From Labrenzia sp. THAF82 (GTDB lineage: Bacteria; Pseudomonadota; Alphaproteobacteria; Rhizobiales; Stappiaceae): 64,000 nt of DNA. Below the pieces are notes generated by a model. The model saw nothing but the letters and a program-made list of their open reading frames with translations, was not told where the DNA came from and did not search any database. Below, piece by piece: positions 10,124 through 18,649 of the stretch. Position 1 is the first letter of the stretch; each line of letters opens with the position of its first letter. Where the stretch lies: positions 4,182,501-4,246,500 of the forward strand of contig NZ_CP045354.1 in NCBI RefSeq assembly GCF_009363435.1, read 5' to 3'. Made by a program: the position numbers and the translations under genes.

Positions 10124-11329
10124 ATGCATCATGTCTATATCTGTGATTTCGTCAGGACACCGATCGGTCGGTTCGGTGGGATGCTGTCCTCAGTGCGGGC
10201 CGACAATCTTGGCGCAATCCCGATACAGGCCCTGATGGAAAGAAACTCGGATACTGACTGGACAGAAGTTGACGACGTTTTTTTCGGCTGCGCAAACCAG
10301 GCTGGCGAAGACAATCGCAACGTTGCTCGAATGTCGTCGTTGCTTGCAGGCCTGCCGGAGACAGTCCCGGGCATGACGCTGAACAGGCTCTGCGGGTCCG
10401 GCATGGACGCGGTCATGACGGCCGCACGGGCCATCAAGGCGGGTGAGATGGATCTTGCGATTGCAGGCGGTGTCGAAAGCATGTCCAGGGCACCTTTTGT
10501 GATGCCAAAGGCCGAGAGTGCCTATTCGCGAAACGCCGAAATCTTCGACACGACCATTGGCTGGCGGTTCGTCAATCCGTTGATGAAAAACCAGTACGGT
10601 ATCGATTCCATGCCGGAAACGGCCGAAAACGTAGCTGAGGACTTCGGGATCTCCCGGCACGACCAGGATGCGTTTGCGCTACGGAGCCAGCAGCGAGCCG
10701 AAGCCGCCAAGTTGTCCGGCCGCTTCGCAGAGGAAATCATTCCGGTCATGATCCCCCAGCGCAAAGGCGACCCCATCCTCGTGGACACGGACGAACATCC
10801 GCGAGCAGGAACCACGCTTGAGTCGTTGTCGGCTCTCAAAGCGCCCTTTCGTGACGGAGGTACGGTGACCGCCGGAAATGCTTCGGGTGTCAACGACGGG
10901 GCTGCGGCCCTTTTGATTGCATCAGAAGCAGCCGTTGCCAAGCACAAACTCACCCCGATTGCGCGCGTTGTCGGTGGTGCAACGGCAGGTGTCCCGCCAA
11001 GGATCATGGGGATCGGACCAGCCCCAGCCACCCGCAAACTCTGCGCCCGGCTCGGACTTTCACTGTCGGAGTTTGATGTTATCGAGCTGAATGAGGCATT
11101 TGCTGCTCAGGCAATCGCGGTGATGCGAGACCTTGGCCTTCCTGAAGACAGTGATGTATTGAACCCGAATGGCGGCGCTATTGCTCTTGGCCATCCCTTG
11201 GGCATGTCGGGCGCAAGGATCATCGGTTCAGCTGCGCTAGAGTTGCGTAAGCGGGGTGGCAAACTGGCGCTCGCCACCATGTGCATCGGCGTCGGTCAGG
11301 GAATTGCCCTTTCCCTTGCCTCTGTGTGA
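10124..11329 (+). CDS. pcaF: 3-oxoadipyl-CoA thiolase (PcaF type)
   Basis: This 401-residue thiolase has catalytic Cys90 in NRLCGSG, GHPLG with the catalytic His, and a second Cys in MCIGVGQG. The PcaF-typical segment 'GWRFVNPLM...[11 protein letters not shown]' follows the first active-site region and distinguishes it from biosynthetic acetoacetyl-CoA thiolases. PcaF cleaves 3-oxoadipyl-CoA into succinyl-CoA and acetyl-CoA in beta-ketoadipate or phenylacetate catabolism. ATG at 10124 matches family starts, although the ribosome binding site is weak. No other pca or paa gene is present, so its pathway partners are elsewhere. Confidence 0.9.
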   Translation: MHHVYICDFVRTPIGRFGGMLSSVRADNLGAIPIQALMERNSDTDWTEVDDVFFGCANQAGEDNRNVARMSSLLAGLPETVPGMTLNRLCGSGMDAVMTAARAIKAGEMDLAIAGGVESMSRAPFVMPKAESAYSRNAEIFDTTIGWRFVNPLMKNQYGIDSMPETAENVAEDFGISRHDQDAFALRSQQRAEAAKLSGRFAEEIIPVMIPQRKGDPILVDTDEHPRAGTTLESLSALKAPFRDGGTVTAGNASGVNDGAAALLIASEAAVAKHKLTPIARVVGGATAGVPPRIMGIGPAPATRKLCARLGLSLSEFDVIELNEAFAAQAIAVMRDLGLPEDSDVLNPNGGAIALGHPLGMSGARIIGSAALELRKRGGKLALATMCIGVGQGIALSLASV

Positions 11330-11713
11330 GGCCTCCCACCCTAACGGATGAGTGCGCAACAAATATTCTGTCTCGACCACCGGCTCATTGGCTTCGGTCC
11401 GCGTTGACGCGCGTTTGCGCTTGAGGTCTGCCTCCACGTTTCCAAGACGGTCCGACAGTCTTTCAAACAGCGTTGTCGGCAGTCTCATCGTGTCGACATA
11501 TATCGAGACAAATTCGTCTGCGATTTCACTCAAACTGACGGACTTGATCTCGTGATAAGCCCCTTCTGCAACGTCGCTCAATTCAACAGCATCCTCAACC
11601 AATGGTCGAATTCCCGCAGTTGTCCGGTCCGTATTTTGAGCCACCCAGAGCGCTGCAAAGACAGATAAGAACGTAAAAACAAATATATGCAGATTTTTGA
11701 AGAAATATCGCAT
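11237..11713 (-). CDS. Hypothetical single-pass membrane protein
   Basis: This 158-residue protein has an N-terminal hydrophobic helix (about residues 6-24) followed by a soluble region with helical, charged segments and a Lys/Arg-rich stretch near residue 100. I do not recognise a family. ATG at 11713 has GGGG a few bases upstream; a GTG at 11728 is also in frame. A CtrA-type box sits 19-34 bp upstream of the ATG. The last 93 bp run antisense through the 3' end of the thiolase gene, which is unusual, so the true stop-proximal part may be dispensable. Confidence 0.6.
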   Translation of the reverse strand: MRYFFKNLHIFVFTFLSVFAALWVAQNTDRTTAGIRPLVEDAVELSDVAEGAYHEIKSVSLSEIADEFVSIYVDTMRLPTTLFERLSDRLGNVEADLKRKRASTRTEANEPVVETEYLLRTHPLGWEASHRGKGKGNSLTDADAHGGERQFATPLTQL

Positions 11714-11731
11714 TGCAACCCCAAGCACTCA

Positions 11732-11747
11732 TTAACAAATCGTTAAC
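11732..11747. promoter_or_regulatory. CtrA-type binding site
   Basis: TTAACAAATCGTTAAC fits the full alphaproteobacterial CtrA consensus TTAA-N7-TTAAC exactly. It lies just upstream of the start codon of the minus-strand membrane-protein gene, close enough to overlap its promoter. CtrA is the cell-cycle/motility response regulator of this class. Control is inferred from the motif only. Confidence 0.6.
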
Positions 11748-11942
11748 TTACCAGACTCGTAGCTGCCATAGACTTGGGGTGCAACCTGATACATTCAGTT
11801 TTAAGTTGTATTTTAACGATCATAGTTAATGGGTGCGAATTGCCGTTCCAAGGGTACGAGGCAGTCATTTTCCACCCCTTGACCGCAAGAACCCAGCCGC
11901 GGCCAGGTCAACCGAACAGAGTTTTCCTGACTCAAAATCAGT

Positions 11943-11962
11943 TCCTGTAAAATTTTACAGGA
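11943..11962. promoter_or_regulatory. Perfect 20-bp palindrome, candidate operator
   Basis: TCCTGTAAAATTTTACAGGA is perfectly self-complementary over 20 bp with no spacer. It lies 62 bp upstream of the small gene at 12024. The symmetry and AT-rich centre suggest a dimeric repressor site. I cannot name the regulator. As RNA it would be a poor hairpin because there is no loop. Confidence 0.5.
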
Positions 11963-12023
11963 CCTATTACCGGGACCTTAGATGCTGGGCGCTTATAAGA
12001 CGGTTGAGAATTGGGAGGGCACG

Positions 12024-12173
12024 ATGATCGACAGGACCGGAGAGATGAGGCTTTCATCTGCAGGATTGCTGCTTCTTCTTGCTGCTGCCGCCATGACCCT
12101 TTTTGCCGATTTCGGACCCCGTCCTTCAGGCGGTGCACAGGCAGAAAGCTCTTTCTATGGCTTGCATAGATAA
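12024..12173 (+). CDS. Small hypothetical membrane or exported peptide
   Basis: This encodes 49 residues: a short polar N-terminus (MIDRTGEMRL), a strongly hydrophobic alanine/leucine segment (about residues 11-27) and a short polar tail. GGGAGGG lies four bases before the ATG, a strong ribosome binding site. It could be a single-pass membrane peptide or a short exported peptide. No family is recognised. The palindrome at 11943 is its likely control element. It is short, so confidence rests on the ribosome binding site and the clean hydrophobic pattern. Confidence 0.5.
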   Translation: MIDRTGEMRLSSAGLLLLLAAAAMTLFADFGPRPSGGAQAESSFYGLHR

Positions 12174-12208
12174 GCCTGAACTTGTCAGACTATCAGCCGT
12201 GATCGGCA

Positions 12209-12577
12209 TTAATCGCGATCTTTGCGAATGCCTCGCCCCGCTACCGTCACCGGAATGGGATTCAATGGAGCGCTGAAGCGCAAAGCTTTTGGCTTTCCAC
12301 CTCCGCCTCCTTCTCGTGATTTATCGCCAAGCAACATGATTGCAGATCCCATAACCACCGATACGAGGGTAATTATCAGACCAAATGCGAGCATGATCAC
12401 TGGAAGGAATGGATCGTCGGCAGCAAGCACAAGTTCACGAAGATTTCCGATGTTTGCAAGAAAGATGCCCCCCAGAACGAGAGCGGCAATACCGAGCCCC
12501 GCAGCGCCGTTTATTACAAGCAAACGAAACAGGGGATCTTTGGGCAGCTTTAGGTACCGAGAAAACGGGCCGGTCAT
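12209..12577 (-). CDS. Hypothetical two-helix membrane protein
   Basis: This 122-residue protein has two clear membrane segments (about residues 20-42 and 55-80), a KSREGGGGG linker and a basic C-terminus. Such small proteins are common in Hyphomicrobiales genomes, but I do not recognise a named family. The ATG at 12577 follows GAAAGAGTCAGGT; an in-frame TTG at 12592 is an alternative start. It is convergent with the small gene at 12024 and divergent from the padR unit. Confidence 0.65.
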   Translation of the reverse strand: MTGPFSRYLKLPKDPLFRLLVINGAAGLGIAALVLGGIFLANIGNLRELVLAADDPFLPVIMLAFGLIITLVSVVMGSAIMLLGDKSREGGGGGKPKALRFSAPLNPIPVTVAGRGIRKDRD

Positions 12578-12882
12578 ACCTGACTCTTTCAAATGACAAC
12601 GATGACGTCCTAACGTTATGTCGCCACGACTTGTGTCAACAAGGTGTCAATTCCGCCAAGTCGGGCGCATCTGGCTTAATTTCTGCTTTTTCGCTTCAAA
12701 AAATTGTGCAGCGCACTCTTGATTAGTTTCGAATTGATATATAACTAGTCGATATATCGAACCAGCATATGATACTTTTTACAGGCTACAAGCAGTCATC
12801 CGGAATGTCTTGTCCGTCGTAATGTGGTGGTTCGTCTCACAACCGTCAGACCGGGAGGACGCTTCCGGGTACGGAGAAATCA
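12578..12882. other. Intergenic region with padR promoter
   Basis: About 305 bp lie between divergent genes. The stretch 12715-12775 is AT-rich and contains two related motifs, GATATATAAC and TCGATATATCGA. The remainder shows no frame or repeat that I can support. Confidence 0.6.
12749..12760. promoter_or_regulatory. Candidate PadR operator
   Basis: TCGATATATCGA is a perfect 12-bp palindrome about 122 bp before padR, and a similar half (TTGATATAT) lies 15 bp to its left. PadR repressors usually bind AT-rich palindromes in their own promoter, and the location fits autoregulation of the padR-efflux operon. Confidence 0.45.
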
Positions 12883-13434
12883 ATGAGTGTGCGCAGCCTT
12901 TGTCTTGCGATCCTGTCATTCGGCGATGCCACCGGATATGAAATTCGGAAGGAATCGACCGAGGGGAGGTTCAGCTATTTTGACGATGCGAGTTTCGGAT
13001 CGATATATCCGGCACTCGCCCGGCTGGAGTCAGATGGCCTCGTGACTGTGCGCGAAGAACCCCAAGCAGGCAAACCGGCCCGGAAAGTGTACTCAATAAC
13101 CGAGGCAGGCAGAACCGAGTTCATCAATTCTCTATGTGAACCGCAAGCTGCAGACACTTTCAAATCACCGTTTCTCCTCATTGCCTTGAACGCAGCGCAA
13201 CTGCCTCCAGAGGTCATTCGTCGCGCTTTGGAGCGCCGCAAGGCCCAGGTGCATGAAGAATTGAGACTTTTGACGGAATGCGAAAATGAGGAATGCCGCC
13301 ATCCCGGTTCTGATTGGACCCGGAACTATGGCATTGCCTGCATGAATGTCACCCTCGCCTACCTGGAAGAGCATGGCGAGGCCTTGATCAAGATAGCTGA
13401 AGACAGCGCCGAGCAGCTTGCGGCTGCCGAGTGA
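12883..13434 (+). CDS. PadR family transcriptional regulator
   Basis: This 183-residue protein has the PadR winged helix at residues 1-85, with the family patterns GYEI, SIYPALARLE and KPARKVYSIT. A C-terminal helical dimerisation domain follows, with a Cys-containing segment (ECENEECRH). PadR proteins commonly repress adjacent multidrug efflux genes in response to phenolics or drugs. It precedes an RND adaptor and pump with almost no gap, so it is probably their local regulator. The ATG has upstream GGAG. Confidence 0.92.
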   Translation: MSVRSLCLAILSFGDATGYEIRKESTEGRFSYFDDASFGSIYPALARLESDGLVTVREEPQAGKPARKVYSITEAGRTEFINSLCEPQAADTFKSPFLLIALNAAQLPPEVIRRALERRKAQVHEELRLLTECENEECRHPGSDWTRNYGIACMNVTLAYLEEHGEALIKIAEDSAEQLAAAE

Positions 13435-13456
13435 GCGAATATCGCGGAGTTTAAGA

Positions 13457-14560
13457 ATGCGTGTGAAGCTTTCATACATCCTTGCAGTCGCATTGGCGGC
13501 TGGTATCGGGATCTGGATGTCGAGTGGCTCTGTAGTGGTCGGAGGTGTCGGCGACGGTGAAAACGCCACACCAGCCCCCGCTGAGAGAGTGGCCGCCACT
13601 ACCGGCGACACGTTCCGTGTTCAGGTCGCGCGGCTGAAAGCTCAAGACCGGCAGGCCGTCCTTGAAGTTCGTGGCCGGACAGAGGCTGAAGCCAAGGTCG
13701 CTGTCAGGTCGGCGACGACGGACGATGTTGTCAAGCGGCCGGCACGCGAAGGCGCGCGAGTTTCTGCTGGCGATATCCTATGCGAGCTGGACAGCGGCAC
13801 ACGCGAAGCACGCGTTCTTGAAGCCAAAGCCGCACTCGCACAGGCAGAACTGGACCACAGCGCAGCAACGCAATTGGCAACAAAGGGCTTCACGGCGCAG
13901 ACCCGGGCTGCTGCGACCCAGGCCCTTCAGGACGCAGCGACCGCAAGATTGAAGGAAGCCAAGCTCGAGCTGGAGCGCACGATCATCCGTTCGCCAATTG
14001 ATGGTGTTATTGAGAGCCCCATGGCTGAAGTTGGTGCGCAGCTTGAAAGTGGAGGCATCTGTGCCACCGTTGTGAATTCCGACCCGATGATTGCGATTGG
14101 CCAGGTTTCGGAGGTCAACATCGGCAAGATTACCGTCGACATGGAAGCCGAAGTGGAATTGGTCACCGGCGAGACAATCAACGGCGTCGTGCGCTACGTC
14201 TCTCCGTCTGCCGACCCTGACACCCGGACTTTCCGGATCGAAATCGAGCTTCCCAACAAGGACGGCAAGGCCCGTGACGGTGTCACTGCTGTCAGCCGCC
14301 TTCCGCTTCCGGTGGAAAAAGCTCACAAGATTTCACCTGCAATCCTGACCCTAAATGACGATGGGCAGGTCGGTGTGCGTACGGTTGGTGAAGACAACAA
14401 AACTGCTTTTTACCCAGTCAAAGTGCTCGGGGGCGAAACTGACGGCCTGTGGGTCGGCGGATTGCCCGGAGACGTTACGGTGATTGTCGTCGGACAGGAA
14501 TATGTCGGCGATGGTGAAACTGTCGAACCAGTGTTTGAAACTGCGGAGGTCAGCCAGTGA
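13457..14560 (+). CDS. RND efflux periplasmic adaptor (HlyD/MFP family)
   Basis: This 367-residue membrane-fusion protein has an N-terminal membrane anchor (about residues 4-22). A biotinyl/lipoyl-like domain split around a coiled-coil hairpin follows: KRPAREGARVSAGD before the hairpin and IIRSPIDGVIES after it. A beta-barrel and membrane-proximal domain close the protein. It links the inner-membrane pump to an outer-membrane channel. The ATG at 13457 has GGAG seven bases upstream, and the stop overlaps the pump start as ATGA. No TolC-type gene is adjacent. Confidence 0.93.
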   Translation: MRVKLSYILAVALAAGIGIWMSSGSVVVGGVGDGENATPAPAERVAATTGDTFRVQVARLKAQDRQAVLEVRGRTEAEAKVAVRSATTDDVVKRPAREGARVSAGDILCELDSGTREARVLEAKAALAQAELDHSAATQLATKGFTAQTRAAATQALQDAATARLKEAKLELERTIIRSPIDGVIESPMAEVGAQLESGGICATVVNSDPMIAIGQVSEVNIGKITVDMEAEVELVTGETINGVVRYVSPSADPDTRTFRIEIELPNKDGKARDGVTAVSRLPLPVEKAHKISPAILTLNDDGQVGVRTVGEDNKTAFYPVKVLGGETDGLWVGGLPGDVTVIVVGQEYVGDGETVEPVFETAEVSQ

Positions 14561-17500
14561 TTGACATGCTCGAAGGCGTCCTCCGACGTCCCAAAACGGT
14601 TTTCGTGCTCATGGTCGCCCTGCTCGTCGCAGGTGTATTCAGCTATATCAGCATTCCAAAGGAAGACAGTCCGGACATCGATGTTCCGGTGTTCTACGTC
14701 TCCATTTCCCAACAGGGCATTTCACCGGAAGACGCGGAGCGCCTGCTCGTCAGGCCCATGGAAACAGAACTCCGCGGCCTTGACGGACTTAAGGAAATCA
14801 CGGCAATTGCGTCTGAAGGCCATGCCGGTATCGTCCTGGAATTCGACATCTCATTCGACAAGGACGAAGCGCTTGCCGATGTCCGCGACAAGGTCGATGC
14901 CGCAAAGGGTGAATTGCCTGCGGATGCTGAAGAGCCGACGATCTCTGAAACAAACTTTGCGCTTATCCCGACGATTACAATCGCCTTGTCCGGAAACGTG
15001 CCGGAACGCACGCTGTATCAGCATGCGCGGCGCTTGAAGGATCAAGTCGAGGCAATCGATACGGTTCGCTCCGCCGACTTGAAGGGCCACAGAGAGGAAC
15101 TCCTTGAGGTCCTGATCGATTCTGAAAAGCTGGAATCCTATTCGGTCACGCAGCAGGAACTCCTGACATCGCTGTCCAACAACAACCAGCTTGTACCTGC
15201 CGGGTACATTGACGGTGGCCAGGGACGCTTCAACGTCAAGGTTCCGGGTCTGATCGAAAACTCCCTCGACGTATATTCACTGCCGATCAAGCAGTCCGGA
15301 GAAGGCGTTGTTACACTCAGCGATCTTGCCGAGATCCGTCGTACCTTCAAGGACGCGGACTCCTATACCCGAGTTAACGGCAAGCCAGCCATTGCCCTGG
15401 ATGTAACCAAGCGGATTGGCACCAACATCATCGAGAACAATCTGGCAATCCGGGCTGTTGTCGATGAAGCCACCAAGGATTGGCCCGAAACCATCCAGGT
15501 CGACTACATGCTCGACATGTCTTCGAATATCTTCGAAGTGCTGGGCTCATTGCAGTCTTCGATCCTGACAGCGATCTTTCTCGTGATGATCCTTGTTCTG
15601 GCTGCTCTCGGCTTGCGATCCGCCCTCCTCGTCGGTCTGGCCATCCCGACCTCCTTCATGGTCGGCTTCCTGATCCTGTCCGGTCTGGGTTACACGGTGA
15701 ACATCATGGTGATGTTCGGCCTCGTACTAACGGTTGGTATGCTCGTCGATGGCGCGATCGTCATGGTCGAATATGCGGACCGCAAGGTTCACGAAGGCAT
15801 GGAAGACCGGGAGGCCTATATCCGTGCCGCCAGGCTGATGTTCTGGCCAATCGTTTCCTCGACCGCCACAACCCTGGTGGCCTTCCTACCGATGTTGCTC
15901 TGGCCGGGTGTTGCCGGTGAATTCATGAGCTACCTGCCGATCATGGTCATCATCGTTCTGACCGCAGCCCTGCTGACGGCAATGGTGTTCCTACCTGTGA
16001 CCGGCGGCGTCTTTGCGATTACCACGCATTGGGTCGAGCGGAACGCTGCCATTGTGCTTGCATTCCTGTTCGGCGTCATCTCGGCTGTATCGGCCCTTGC
16101 CATGTTCGGTGCCATGATCGGGTCGCCCGATTTTGCCGCGCGAATTGGAGAAGCTCCGCTGGCTGTCCCAGTAGCCGCCCTGTCGTTCATTGTCGTAGGT
16201 GTGCTTTCCTTCCTGGTATTGCGCCCCTTCGTTCGTTGGCGCCGGCAGCGCGCTGCGAAGCAGGTTGAGCTTGAAAACGAAAAGCCCTCCAAAAGCTTCC
16301 GGCCTGTTACATTCGTCTCTTTGATGTTTGAGATGATGGCTGTTGGTTTTGCGGCGTATTTCGCTTTTTTCCTGGTCACATCAAGACCGGAAATTATCAC
16401 CGGATCCATCGCAACGGTGTTCACATACCTTTCCGGTCTGGCTCAACCATTTGCAATCTTCTCGCACCCGATTGCCCTTGATGTCGGTTTCTACCTGACG
16501 GTTTGCGGTCTGGCAGTTGTTGCCGTCTGGGCGGGTTACAAGACAATCTCCCCGCTTGTTCACTTGCTTGAGTGGGTTTTTGACGGCGTGCGCAAGCGTC
16601 TTGGTTTCGGCACCCGCAATGGCGGTGGTCAGAGCGAAAAACCTGCGGAGCTCACGTTCGACGCCACAACAGTCAAGGGGTTCACCGGTCTCTATGTCCG
16701 CCATTTGAAGCTCCTGGCAGGCAATCCGATCGGCAACATTTTGACGATTGTGGTCGTTCTTGGAACATGTGGTCTTATCTTCACGTCGTTTTCGTCCAAT
16801 CCGACTGGGGTCGAGTTCTTCGTTGATGAAGAACCTGATCAGGCTGTTGTCATGGTTTCGGCGCGCGGCAACATGTCTGCTGCCGAGTCGCTGACCATCG
16901 TTCAGCAGGTTGAGGCTGAAGTTCTTCAGACAGCCGGTATCCAGAATGTCATCACGTCTGCCTTCCCTCCGGGCGGCGGCAGCGGCCCTCAGTTCATTGG
17001 CGGGGTGCAAGACAAGCCTGCTGACGTGATCGGTGAAATGTCGCTGGAACTGGCGAAATATTGCTGTCGGCGCAATGCTGCCGAGATCTTTGAGGAGATC
17101 CGTCAGCGTACGGCCTCGATCCCGGGCATTAAAGTAGAAACCCGCAAGATCGAAGGCGGTCCCCCGACCGGCAAGGATCTGCAGCTGGAAGTCAAGTCGA
17201 CCGATTACGACACAATGGTTGAACAGGTTGCAAGGATCCGGTCCAAACTGGACCAGATGGAAAACCTGCTTGATCAGGAAGACGGTCGCCCCCTGCCCGG
17301 CATCGAATGGCAGATCACCATCGACCGCGAACAGGCAGGCCGTTATCAGGCAGGTATCGGCTCTGTCGGCAACATGGTTCAGCTCGTGACCAACGGTGTT
17401 CTGATCGGCAATTATCGTCCGACAGATTCAGAAGACGAAGTTGATATTCGTGTTCGATTGCCAGCCGATGAGCGCACGCTTGACCGGTTTGACCAGTTGC

Positions 17501-18522
17501 GTCTGCAAACCGATCTCGGTTTGGTGCCGATTGCCAACTTCATTGACCGGGCACCGGAACAGAAGGTTTCGGCAATCACACGCCGGGACGGCCTTTATTC
17601 CATGATGCTGAAGGCAACCGTCGACCAGACAGCGCTTGTTGCAGAAGGCAAGCCGGTGACGGTTGACGCGAAGGTTCAAGAGCTGAGTGAATGGCTGGAT
17701 GCACAGACTTTCCCTGACAACGTCTTCCTGCAGTTCCGTGGGGCTGATGAAGATCAGAAGGAGTCTGGTGAGTTCCTGATGAAGGCAATGGTTGCTTCGC
17801 TCTTCCTGATGTTCCTCATTTTGCTCACGCAGTTCAATTCGTTCTACCAGACGTTCCTGACGCTCTCGACCGTTGTCATGTCGGTCATGGGTGTTCTGCT
17901 GGGCATGATGCTGACGGGGCAGAAATTCTCGATCATCATGACCGGGACGGGAATTGTCGCGCTCGCGGGTATCGTGGTGAACAATGCGATTGTTCTCATA
18001 GACACCTATAACCGCTTCAGGCACGACGGGTTTGAACCGCTGGATGCTATCCTGAAGACCTCAAGCCAGCGTCTGCGTCCGATCCTGTTGACGACTGTGA
18101 CGACGATTGTCGGCCTGATTCCGATGGCAACAGCCGTCAATCTCGACTTCTTTACGCAGACTGTCGCGGTTGGGGGTATTACGGCTATCTGGTGGATTCA
18201 GCTCTCGACAGCGGTCATCTCCGGCCTCGCGTTCTCGACGATCCTGACACTGGTCATGATCCCGGTGATGATCGCCTTGCCGAGCACATTTGTCCGCTCC
18301 GCCAAAGCCGTCTGGGTCTGGCCTGCGGAAATTATGGCTCGCCGAAGAGCGCGCAAGGAACTTCAGCAAACGGTTGAGGTGGAAACGGAGGCGGATCAGG
18401 ATGTCGAATGGACAGATCCGCAGCAGGAAAAGGAACGTCCGGCCGCCAAGGTCGTGTCGATGCCCAAACCGGCTCCACCCAAAGTCCCCCCGCAAGAGGA
18501 ACTGCCGCACGCGGCGGAGTGA
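14557..18522 (+). CDS. RND efflux transporter permease subunit, enlarged
   Basis: This 1321-residue AcrB/MexB-superfamily proton antiporter is about 270 residues longer than AcrB. The first half has TM1, the porter loop and TM2-TM6, with a TM4 motif VDGAIVMVE in which the usual Asp-Asp pair is Asp398-Gly399. Between TM6 and TM7 (about residues 490-715) is an insert with four or more extra hydrophobic helices and a charged linker. The second half repeats the fold (TM7 about 724, TM8-12 about 1080-1250). The C-terminus is proline- and charge-rich. It probably exports lipophilic compounds under PadR control. Confidence 0.93.
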   Translation: MIDMLEGVLRRPKTVFVLMVALLVAGVFSYISIPKEDSPDIDVPVFYVSISQQGISPEDAERLLVRPMETELRGLDGLKEITAIASEGHAGIVLEFDISFDKDEALADVRDKVDAAKGELPADAEEPTISETNFALIPTITIALSGNVPERTLYQHARRLKDQVEAIDTVRSADLKGHREELLEVLIDSEKLESYSVTQQELLTSLSNNNQLVPAGYIDGGQGRFNVKVPGLIENSLDVYSLPIKQSGEGVVTLSDLAEIRRTFKDADSYTRVNGKPAIALDVTKRIGTNIIENNLAIRAVVDEATKDWPETIQVDYMLDMSSNIFEVLGSLQSSILTAIFLVMILVLAALGLRSALLVGLAIPTSFMVGFLILSGLGYTVNIMVMFGLVLTVGMLVDGAIVMVEYADRKVHEGMEDREAYIRAARLMFWPIVSSTATTLVAFLPMLLWPGVAGEFMSYLPIMVIIVLTAALLTAMVFLPVTGGVFAITTHWVERNAAIVLAFLFGVISAVSALAMFGAMIGSPDFAARIGEAPLAVPVAALSFIVVGVLSFLVLRPFVRWRRQRAAKQVELENEKPSKSFRPVTFVSLMFEMMAVGFAAYFAFFLVTSRPEIITGSIATVFTYLSGLAQPFAIFSHPIALDVGFYLTVCGLAVVAVWAGYKTISPLVHLLEWVFDGVRKRLGFGTRNGGGQSEKPAELTFDATTVKGFTGLYVRHLKLLAGNPIGNILTIVVVLGTCGLIFTSFSSNPTGVEFFVDEEPDQAVVMVSARGNMSAAESLTIVQQVEAEVLQTAGIQNVITSAFPPGGGSGPQFIGGVQDKPADVIGEMSLELAKYCCRRNAAEIFEEIRQRTASIPGIKVETRKIEGGPPTGKDLQLEVKSTDYDTMVEQVARIRSKLDQMENLLDQEDGRPLPGIEWQITIDREQAGRYQAGIGSVGNMVQLVTNGVLIGNYRPTDSEDEVDIRVRLPADERTLDRFDQLRLQTDLGLVPIANFIDRAPEQKVSAITRRDGLYSMMLKATVDQTALVAEGKPVTVDAKVQELSEWLDAQTFPDNVFLQFRGADEDQKESGEFLMKAMVASLFLMFLILLTQFNSFYQTFLTLSTVVMSVMGVLLGMMLTGQKFSIIMTGTGIVALAGIVVNNAIVLIDTYNRFRHDGFEPLDAILKTSSQRLRPILLTTVTTIVGLIPMATAVNLDFFTQTVAVGGITAIWWIQLSTAVISGLAFSTILTLVMIPVMIALPSTFVRSAKAVWVWPAEIMARRRARKELQQTVEVETEADQDVEWTDPQQEKERPAAKVVSMPKPAPPKVPPQEELPHAAE

Positions 18523-18537
18523 CCTCCAAGCAAGACG

Positions 18538-18562
18538 AAAGGCCGCCACTTTGGCGGCCTTT
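18538..18562 (+). terminator. Rho-independent terminator after the RND operon
   Basis: A GGCCGCC/GGCGGCC stem with a 5-base loop, extended by AAA/TTT pairs, sits 16 bp after the pump stop codon and is followed by TTTCCTTTG. The strong GC stem ends the padR-efflux transcript before the MarR-GNAT promoter. Confidence 0.8.
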
Positions 18563-18609
18563 CCTTTGTCGACCGCAAGACCAAAAACTACTTGCTGTTT
18601 GCATCCCTT

Positions 18610-18640
18610 CCAATATAGTTGTTCAATACAACTATATTGG
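18610..18640. promoter_or_regulatory. Perfect 13-bp inverted repeat, MarR-type operator
   Basis: CCAATATAGTTGT and ACAACTATATTGG are exact inverted copies separated by TCAAT, ending nine bases before the start codon of the MarR-GNAT gene. The core TAGTTGT-N5-ACAACTA has the size and AT content of MarR-family operators. Its location across the likely -10 region and start suggests autorepression. Confidence 0.75.
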
Positions 18641-18649
18641 AACTCGCGT

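Larger units (their letters stand above)
11714..12023. other. Regulatory intergenic region between divergent small genes
   Basis: This 310-bp stretch separates the minus-strand membrane-protein gene from the small plus-strand gene. It is AT-richer than its neighbours and holds a full CtrA-type box, several further TTAA tetramers (for example at 11801 and 11813, spaced by eight), and a perfect 20-bp palindrome. I see no convincing reading frame inside it. Confidence 0.7.

Noticed and set aside
18290-18649. Upstream extension of the MarR-GNAT gene to 18290
   Set aside because: It would overlap the end of the RND gene, the terminator and the perfect operator; the added residues look like out-of-frame coding sequence.
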